A stretch of DNA of 64,000 nucleotides, taken from the NCBI GenBank assembly GCA_017303675.1, contig JAFLBX010000001.1, positions 817,970 to 881,969 on the forward strand, given 5' to 3'. Numbering within the stretch: the first letter of the stretch is position 1; every line of letters starts with the position of its first letter. Origin of the DNA: Ignavibacteria bacterium. GTDB lineage: Bacteria; Bacteroidota; Ignavibacteria; Tepidaquicellales; OLB5. The notes under the pieces were generated by a model, which saw only the letters and a list, made by a program, of their open reading frames with translations, was not told the origin of the DNA and did not search any database. Below, in pieces: positions 59,099-64,000 of the stretch. A program made the translations under genes and the position numbers.

Positions 59099-60079
59099 AT
59101 GAAATTCCTAAAACCATCAAAAAAATTGTTAATTTTAACGTTTTCTGCGGTATTTACCATATTCATGGCAGCATGTAACGATAATTCCGTTGAAGAATCA
59201 CAAACAGACGACCAGTATATAACAGAAGTTATTACCAATGGTTACTCAAATCCAAATGCTGAAGATGATGATCTTTTAAAAGCAGAAGTTACCGATTTTG
59301 ACGATGGCGGCGCTGTCGGTGATCTGGACGGCGGAGATACACCCATAGACTCATTGATGAGATGGGGCAGAATAGTAACAGGCTCAAGCGCTACAGTTAC
59401 TATAACTAATGAAGGTGATAGCCTTAAATATGCAAATATCACAAGAACAATAACGGGTAACTATGTTATTGTTGGCGTGGTTGGTGGAGTTGTTGACACA
59501 ATATTTAAACCATACACACAGGAATTCAAAAGAACTGCAATATTTAAACGCGTAGGTAATAACCCCCGTCCGAGGCAGAACTGGAGATTATACAAAGTAT
59601 CTATGGTTGATGGCAGAACAACCTCACCGCAGAACAGTAATGATTATATCCAGATGCAGCAGATACAGGTATATGTGAACGGTACATTAACATATACTTT
59701 TGCCGGGCCTGATTTTACACAAAATATATTTACAACCAGAAGATTTGACGGGGCAGGAATTCCTGAAGTGAATGCAGGCGACCAGGTAAGATTTGTTGTT
59801 ACAACTTATTCAGCTCAGTCAGAGCAGGACATTGTAGCATGGCATTGGGGCAAACGCAATTTCGGATTCCACAGGGAGCCGTTTGTTATGACAAGCCAAA
59901 CACCAAGCGGTGCCGGATGGTTAAGAACATACGATAAAGCATTTACTATCCACTCAGGTCACAACCGCGGCAGGTTCAATGGTTTTATCAGTGCATCAAC
60001 ACGCAAATCATTATATGATGATTCACCTGTTGAATTTGCCAGTGATGCAGTTGGTACACCATACAGGGTTCTTCCGTAA
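59099..60079 (+). CDS. Hypothetical lipoprotein
   Basis: A 326-residue protein with a lipobox (FMAACNDN, Cys about residue 26), then an acidic low-complexity stretch with DDGGAVGDLDGGDT (about 68-81). The remainder looks beta-rich: VTITNEGDSLKYANITRTITGNYVIVG, a central NSNDYIQMQQIQVYVNGTLTYTF and a WHWGKRNFGFHREPFVMT segment. No family recognised and no T9SS module. It has a GGAGAAAAT ribosome binding site and is followed by a strong terminator, so it is probably a single-gene unit. Confidence 0.65.
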   Translation: MKFLKPSKKLLILTFSAVFTIFMAACNDNSVEESQTDDQYITEVITNGYSNPNAEDDDLLKAEVTDFDDGGAVGDLDGGDTPIDSLMRWGRIVTGSSATVTITNEGDSLKYANITRTITGNYVIVGVVGGVVDTIFKPYTQEFKRTAIFKRVGNNPRPRQNWRLYKVSMVDGRTTSPQNSNDYIQMQQIQVYVNGTLTYTFAGPDFTQNIFTTRRFDGAGIPEVNAGDQVRFVVTTYSAQSEQDIVAWHWGKRNFGFHREPFVMTSQTPSGAGWLRTYDKAFTIHSGHNRGRFNGFISASTRKSLYDDSPVEFASDAVGTPYRVLP

Positions 60080-60134
60080 CAGTTTCTTCTCTAAAATACG
60101 CAGATCGAAAATCTGCAGATGTAAAACAGTAAAT

Positions 60135-60168
60135 AAGCCTTCCGGTATCCCCCCGGAAGGCTTTTTAT
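60135..60168 (+). terminator. Strong intrinsic terminator
   Basis: AAGCCTTCCGG (60135-60145) pairs perfectly with CCGGAAGGCTT (60153-60163), followed by TTTATTT. It ends the lipoprotein gene transcript. Confidence 0.93.
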
Positions 60169-60351
60169 TTATCAATATCCATCTAAAAAAATTATTTAAT
60201 GCAATGTTTATCAAACAATTAAACCCAATTATACAGTGATATCGTTAATTGAAACGGTTATATATTTCCTCTTTACTTACCTATTATTGCTAACTATATT
60301 GGTTATACATTAATAAATATTACTTTTCATAAATTTTAAAAGGGGGAAATT

Positions 60352-61716
60352 ATGAAGAAGTTTTCAATTAGTAAATTACTCATTGCAGCAATACTGCTCT
60401 TCTTCCTTACATTCATTACAACTGATCTTCTATCGCAAAACTGGTCTGCCTGCGGTACAGGTTCTAATGACGAAGTAAGGGCACTTGTAAATTACGGCGG
60501 GCAGCTTGTAGCAGCAGGCGATTTTACAAGTATAGGAGGAATTTCCGCTAACAGGATAGCATCATGGAACGGGACTTCATGGAGTTCACTTGGGCTTGGA
60601 ACGAACGGAAGGGTTTCAGCTCTTATCGTTATGAGCGGTGAGCTTATTGTTGGGGGTGATTTTTCTCAGGTTGGTGGAGTGGGTGCAGGAAGGCTTGCCA
60701 AATGGAACGGTACAAACTGGCTGCTCTTCGGAAGCAACCAGTCTTTTAACAACGATATTTATTCTCTGGCTGTTTATAATAATGAGCTTTATGCTGCAGG
60801 CAGCTTTACAAGTGTTGGAGGAAATACCAGGAACAGAATTGCGCGGTGGACAGGTTCTTCGTGGGAATCTGTCGGACTTGGGCTTAACGGTACAGTAAGA
60901 ACACTGAAAGTATATAACAATACGCTTGTTGCCGGCGGCGAGTTCACAACTGCAGGGGGAATAAACGCAAACCGTATTGCTTCATGGAACGGAAGCTCAT
61001 GGAGCGCACTTGGCCTGGGTGTAAACAACACCGTATACGCGCTGGAAGTGCTTAACAATGAACTGGTAGTAGGAGGAAGCTTTACTACTGTAGGCGGTGT
61101 TTCTGTAAACCGCATAGCAAAGTGGAACGGAAGCTGGTCTGCTATTGGAACAGGGACTAATAATACCGTATACTCACTTCACTCAAGCGGAAGCTATTTA
61201 TACACTGGTGGTGAATTTACTTCCGCTGGCGGCATAGGTGCCAACAGGATAGCGCGGTGGAACGGATCAAACTGGTCTGCCATGGCATCTGGAATGTCCG
61301 GAGGCGACCCTATAATAGTTATGGCAATTTCAGTTTTCGCTACTCTGCCTTATGCCGGCGGTGATTTTACTTCCGCAGGCGGAGTAACTGTTAACAACAT
61401 CTCAAAGTGGGGTTCACCCACAGGTATAGAGCCCACAGGTACAGCGTTACCTGAAAAATTTTCACTTGGGCAGAATTATCCTAACCCGTTCAACCCGGTT
61501 ACAAAAATAAAATTCGGTTTAAATGCACCGGGGCAAACTTCACTGGTGATATATGATAACACCGGAAGGGTTTTAGATATACTGGCCAATGAAAACCTGC
61601 CTGCTGGGAATTATGAAGTTAGCTTCGATGCCGCAAAATATTCCAGCGGTGTTTATTATTACGAGCTCTCATCAGGAACATACAGAGATGTAAAGAAAAT
61701 GACTTTGATCAAATAA
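60352..61716 (+). CDS. Secreted WNG-repeat propeller with T9SS sorting domain
   Basis: The 454-residue protein has a signal peptide (residues 1-29) preceded by GGGGG. About seven repeats of roughly 47 residues follow, each with the frame GGxFTxxGGxxxNRIAxWNGxSWSxLGxGxNxxVxxL (e.g. NRIASWNGTSWSSLG, NRIARWTGSSWESVG, NRIAKWNGSWSAIG), a kelch/DUF5122-like propeller. The repeats are very regular in protein and similar in DNA. The sorting module reads NYPNPFNPVTKIKFGL ... KKMTLIK, with Thr in place of the usual Val/Ile/Leu. Surface location expected; ligand unknown. Confidence 0.87.
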   Translation: MKKFSISKLLIAAILLFFLTFITTDLLSQNWSACGTGSNDEVRALVNYGGQLVAAGDFTSIGGISANRIASWNGTSWSSLGLGTNGRVSALIVMSGELIVGGDFSQVGGVGAGRLAKWNGTNWLLFGSNQSFNNDIYSLAVYNNELYAAGSFTSVGGNTRNRIARWTGSSWESVGLGLNGTVRTLKVYNNTLVAGGEFTTAGGINANRIASWNGSSWSALGLGVNNTVYALEVLNNELVVGGSFTTVGGVSVNRIAKWNGSWSAIGTGTNNTVYSLHSSGSYLYTGGEFTSAGGIGANRIARWNGSNWSAMASGMSGGDPIIVMAISVFATLPYAGGDFTSAGGVTVNNISKWGSPTGIEPTGTALPEKFSLGQNYPNPFNPVTKIKFGLNAPGQTSLVIYDNTGRVLDILANENLPAGNYEVSFDAAKYSSGVYYYELSSGTYRDVKKMTLIK

Positions 61717-61756
61717 AAAGTACTGCTTAACAATAGGAATTTAAATGATTTCATAT

Positions 61757-61798
61757 TTAGCCCGGTCTGTATTTAATATTGACCGGGCTAAGTTTTTT
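61757..61798 (+). terminator. Intrinsic terminator
   Basis: TTAGCCCGGTC (61757-61767) pairs perfectly over 11 bp with GACCGGGCTAA (61781-61791), followed by GTTTTTTAT. Confidence 0.93.
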
Positions 61799-62150
61799 AT
61801 ATCTAAATAAAGAAAGCCCGGGGGTTATAAGATCTCAGATAAAAATTTTACAAATATTTGTATTAAATTTTTTATCAATAATGTTCAGCAAAATAGTTTA
61901 TTAGCCTTGATACCTTAACAATTTCGTATCATATTTTTAGAATGTAACTATAAATATCAGGAATTTAAATTTCATTTCTTAACACAAAACTCCGGTTCTT
62001 AACACTTTAACTTCATTTTAACTATATAATAATATGAGATTTATCATATTATTAATTGATATTTAACATTGTTAAAAATTTTTAAATAGGTTAAGTTTGA
62101 ATTAAGATATAGTTCAGAAACTGTTAGCTACAGCAAAGGGGCAGTGAAAA
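61799..62150. other. AT-rich non-coding spacer
   Basis: About 350 nt between the terminator and the DUF2202 gene. It is AT-rich with repeated TTAACA/TTCATTT-like words (for example near 61979-62015) and no reading frame or clear hairpin. It presumably holds the promoter of the gene at 62151, but no convincing TTG-N20-TAnnTTTG match was found. Confidence 0.5.
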
Positions 62151-62729
62151 ATGAAAAAAATATCAGGAATTATCTGGTTGCTATTACTCAGCAGCATATT
62201 CAGTTATTCTTCAGGTACCAATGACAAAAATGAATATAAAGATAACAGGGATCTTTTCCTGAAGCTTTACCAGGAAGAAAAAATGGTTTATGACCTGCTT
62301 GGTGAATTTCATGAAAGATGGTCATTGAGCGTATTTTATTCTGTGCAGCAGCGGGAAGCAAGGCATGTATGGTGTGTTGAAAGAATAATGGATAATTACG
62401 GCTACAACTACAAAACCAATTCAAATACAGGTTCATACCAGGATAAAGAGATACAGAAAATTTATGACGAGCTGACAGTAAAAGGATGTATAAGCGATCT
62501 TGCAGCACTTGAAGCAGCAGCCTTCATTAAAGAAAAATATATTTACCAGCTTCGCCAGAGAATCCGTTACCAGGAAGATGGCTATGTAGTGAAGGTGATT
62601 TTTCTTATGGAAAGTGCGGCACAATCTCACCTGAGAGCGTTTGTCAATAGTATAAAATTATCAGGCTCAGAATATACCCCCCAATTTTTTACAGATGAAG
62701 AATTCAGCAGTATAATAGAGAGAAATTAA
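62151..62729 (+). CDS. DUF2202 ferritin-like protein
   Basis: A 192-residue protein with a signal peptide (about residues 1-22). The DUF2202 pattern is seen throughout: LKLYQEEKMVYDLLGEFHERWSLSVFYSVQQREARHVWCVERIMDNYG (residues 38-85), IYDELTVKGCISDLAALEAAAFIKEKYIYQLRQ (about 104-136) and SAAQSHLRAFVNSIKLSGSEYTPQFFTDEEFSSIIE (about 154-190). The Glu/His residues of EEK, EARH and QSHL sit where ferritin-like metal ligands are expected. Family role unknown; possible periplasmic metal or redox function. A terminator follows 38 nt later. Confidence 0.85.
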   Translation: MKKISGIIWLLLLSSIFSYSSGTNDKNEYKDNRDLFLKLYQEEKMVYDLLGEFHERWSLSVFYSVQQREARHVWCVERIMDNYGYNYKTNSNTGSYQDKEIQKIYDELTVKGCISDLAALEAAAFIKEKYIYQLRQRIRYQEDGYVVKVIFLMESAAQSHLRAFVNSIKLSGSEYTPQFFTDEEFSSIIERN

Positions 62730-62766
62730 AAAGTGTTTCAAAATTTGTGTAGATTTACGTAAAAAT

Positions 62767-62790
62767 AAAAGACCCCATTTGGGGTCTTTT
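62767..62790. terminator. Perfect bidirectional terminator
   Basis: AAAAGACCCC (62767-62776) pairs with GGGGTCTTTT (62781-62790) around a four-base loop. It separates the convergent DUF2202 and M61 peptidase genes. Confidence 0.95.
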
Positions 62791-62818
62791 AATAATAAAT
62801 AATATGAATCGCCATTTC

Positions 62819-64000
62819 TTAATGGTTGATCCAGGCTTTCCGGATCTTTAACTGTAATTCATCAGGCTGCGCAACCCCTCTTATTACATGTAATTCGTTC
62901 TTTTTTACCAATGTGGCAATTGAAGATAAAGTTATATTTTTTATCTCGCCCTTTTTATTTTTACGCTTTACTTCCACTGTATATTTATCACCCGGTTTGA
63001 CTAATTTATTGGGTGTAAAAAGCAGATTTTCAAAAGCAGTTAACGTCAATGGATTGCCATTAATTGAAACAAGTATATCATCTTTTTTAATATTTAGTTT
63101 TTTACCGAACTCTGAAACATCTGTAATATAAACAGAGCCCTTAAAATCCGGTTTAGCGGTACCGCCAATTAAATCAAGCACTTCTGCCTCACCATTTGGC
63201 AGGTATTCAAACCCGGCAAAAACGAGAAAGTCATTTAATGGCAGCCTGTTTGAACCTTCAACATAATTTTTTAAAAAAACACCGATTTCAGGATAGGTTA
63301 AACCTGTAATTGCATCAAATAATTCATCATCATCAAAAGGTTTATCGGGTCCGTATTTATTCATAAGGTCACGTTTCAGGTTTTGCAGTCCGTATTTACC
63401 TTCTGATAGCTTTAAAAGATAGAGGTCTAAACACATATTGATCAATGCACCTTTTTGGTAAACGTTGCCATATTGGGGTTTGTAAATGTTTAGCGCACCC
63501 TTGCTTAATTCTGTAAAAGAAAGCGAATCATTATAAATTAAAAGAGAGTAGAAAACTTTTTTCCTCATTCTTTGCAGGAAGTCTTCCGGAGTTATTAAAG
63601 AGGTTTTTACCTGAAAATGCTGTGCGTAATATTCCGTTGAGCCTTCATAGAGCCAAAGGTGTTTGCTCATTTTTGGTGCATTAAAATCGAAATAATGAAT
63701 TTCTTTTGAATGAATACTGAGAGGAGTTACAATGTGAAAGAACTCATGTGAAATAACATCATTGAACCCATCAACAAAAGCGGCATTATCAACTTCTAAG
63801 TTAGTCATTACCGTTGATGTAAAATGCTCCAGGGCACCGGTACTTCCTGATTTCGGCAATGCACCAAAAAGGTAAACCAATACCGAATACTGCTTTGCCG
63901 GCAGCGAACCGCCAAGATATTCACCCTGTGCAGTGAATAACTTTTTAGTGTCCTCTTTCAGATAGTCAACATTAACTTTTTTATTGGGTGAATAGACAGA
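62819..64000 (-). CDS. M61 family (glycyl aminopeptidase-like) metallopeptidase with PDZ domain, partial
   Basis: The open frame runs off the window edge, so the N-terminus is missing; codons upstream of 63880 continue in frame (GEYLGGSLPAKQYSVLVYLFGALPKSG). The catalytic region holds the zinc motif SHEFFHIVTPL with the third-ligand segment WLYEGSTEYYAQHF about 40 residues later, as in M61. The C-terminal third is a PDZ domain (about the last 130 residues: VYITDVSEFGKKLNIKKDDILVSINGNPLTL) followed by a short tail. Family members are aminopeptidases, often periplasmic. No frameshift is seen in the visible part. Confidence 0.9.
   Translation of the reverse strand, partial: SVYSPNKKVNVDYLKEDTKKLFTAQGEYLGGSLPAKQYSVLVYLFGALPKSGSTGALEHFTSTVMTNLEVDNAAFVDGFNDVISHEFFHIVTPLSIHSKEIHYFDFNAPKMSKHLWLYEGSTEYYAQHFQVKTSLITPEDFLQRMRKKVFYSLLIYNDSLSFTELSKGALNIYKPQYGNVYQKGALINMCLDLYLLKLSEGKYGLQNLKRDLMNKYGPDKPFDDDELFDAITGLTYPEIGVFLKNYVEGSNRLPLNDFLVFAGFEYLPNGEAEVLDLIGGTAKPDFKGSVYITDVSEFGKKLNIKKDDILVSINGNPLTLTAFENLLFTPNKLVKPGDKYTVEVKRKNKKGEIKNITLSSIATLVKKNELHVIRGVAQPDELQLKIRKAWINH

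Noticed and set aside
60352-61716. CRISPR-like or satellite repeat from the regular DNA of the WNG-repeat gene
   Set aside because: The periodicity is in frame and encodes propeller blades within one long signal-peptide protein.
1-64000. CRISPR arrays, tRNA or rRNA genes
   Set aside because: No regularly spaced identical repeats and no cloverleaf-type or rRNA-like sequences were noticed by eye; an exhaustive scan was not possible.

Overview
The window looks like a chromosomal segment of an Ignavibacteria-type member of the Bacteroidota/Chlorobi group. Ten secreted proteins end in the C-terminal sorting module with the NYPNPFNPxT signature followed by a GVYFYxLxT..F.xxKKMxLxK terminus, which is typical of type IX secretion cargo in Ignavibacteria. 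Several promoters fit the Bacteroidota pattern, TTTG or TTG followed 20-21 bases later by TAnnTTTG. The DNA is AT-rich, and intrinsic terminators are common between genes. No tRNA, rRNA, CRISPR array, transposase or T9SS machinery gene was seen.

Layout. 1-7.2 kb: a minus-strand surface-polysaccharide block (GT39-like transferase, two tandem O-antigen-polymerase/ligase-like proteins, a nucleotidyltransferase-phosphomannomutase fusion), then LemA and a tiny membrane protein. 8.4-17.1 kb: two mirror-image cassettes, each with a ~490-aa helical protein, a small ribbon-helix-helix-like protein and secreted cargo. 17.1-22.7 kb: fluoride exporter with a DUF190 partner, chromate transporter, NnrS-like membrane protein, DoxX, an outer-membrane barrel and a DUF1287 lipoprotein, with an FNR/CRP-type box in one divergent spacer. 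22.8-39.4 kb: more secreted T9SS cargo, three more helical-family genes and a DMT transporter. A 70-bp copy of the 3' end of the DMT transporter gene recurs 6.26 kb downstream and brackets one whole cassette. 39.4-49.7 kb: the housekeeping cluster nusA-infB-(DUF4160-DUF2442)-rbfA-truB-ribF-rpsO-pnp. 49.8-64 kb: T9SS cargo, a sodium/solute symporter, the sixth helical-family gene with its cargo operon, a serine hydrolase, lipoproteins, a DUF2202 protein and a partial M61 peptidase.

The main discovery candidate is a recurrent module. Six paralogs of an uncharacterised cytoplasmic, all-helical, TPR-like family (here called SPYFN after its N-terminal motif; C-terminal motif KWLxxK) lie in the window. 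All six are transcribed divergently from an operon that starts with a small protein and leads into secreted, often T9SS-sorted, products. Each of the six cargo operons has a recognisable TTG-N20/21-TAnnTTTG-like promoter in the shared spacer. In two modules the first cargo-operon gene encodes a paralogous ribbon-helix-helix-like protein, and its promoter carries GTGCAC boxes with identical geometry in both. One module lies between 70-bp direct repeats at the 3' end of a transporter gene, as expected for an integrated cassette. The inference is that these are self-contained, possibly mobile, regulator-plus-secreted-protein units. The sequence shows the arrangement; the regulatory role is a hypothesis.
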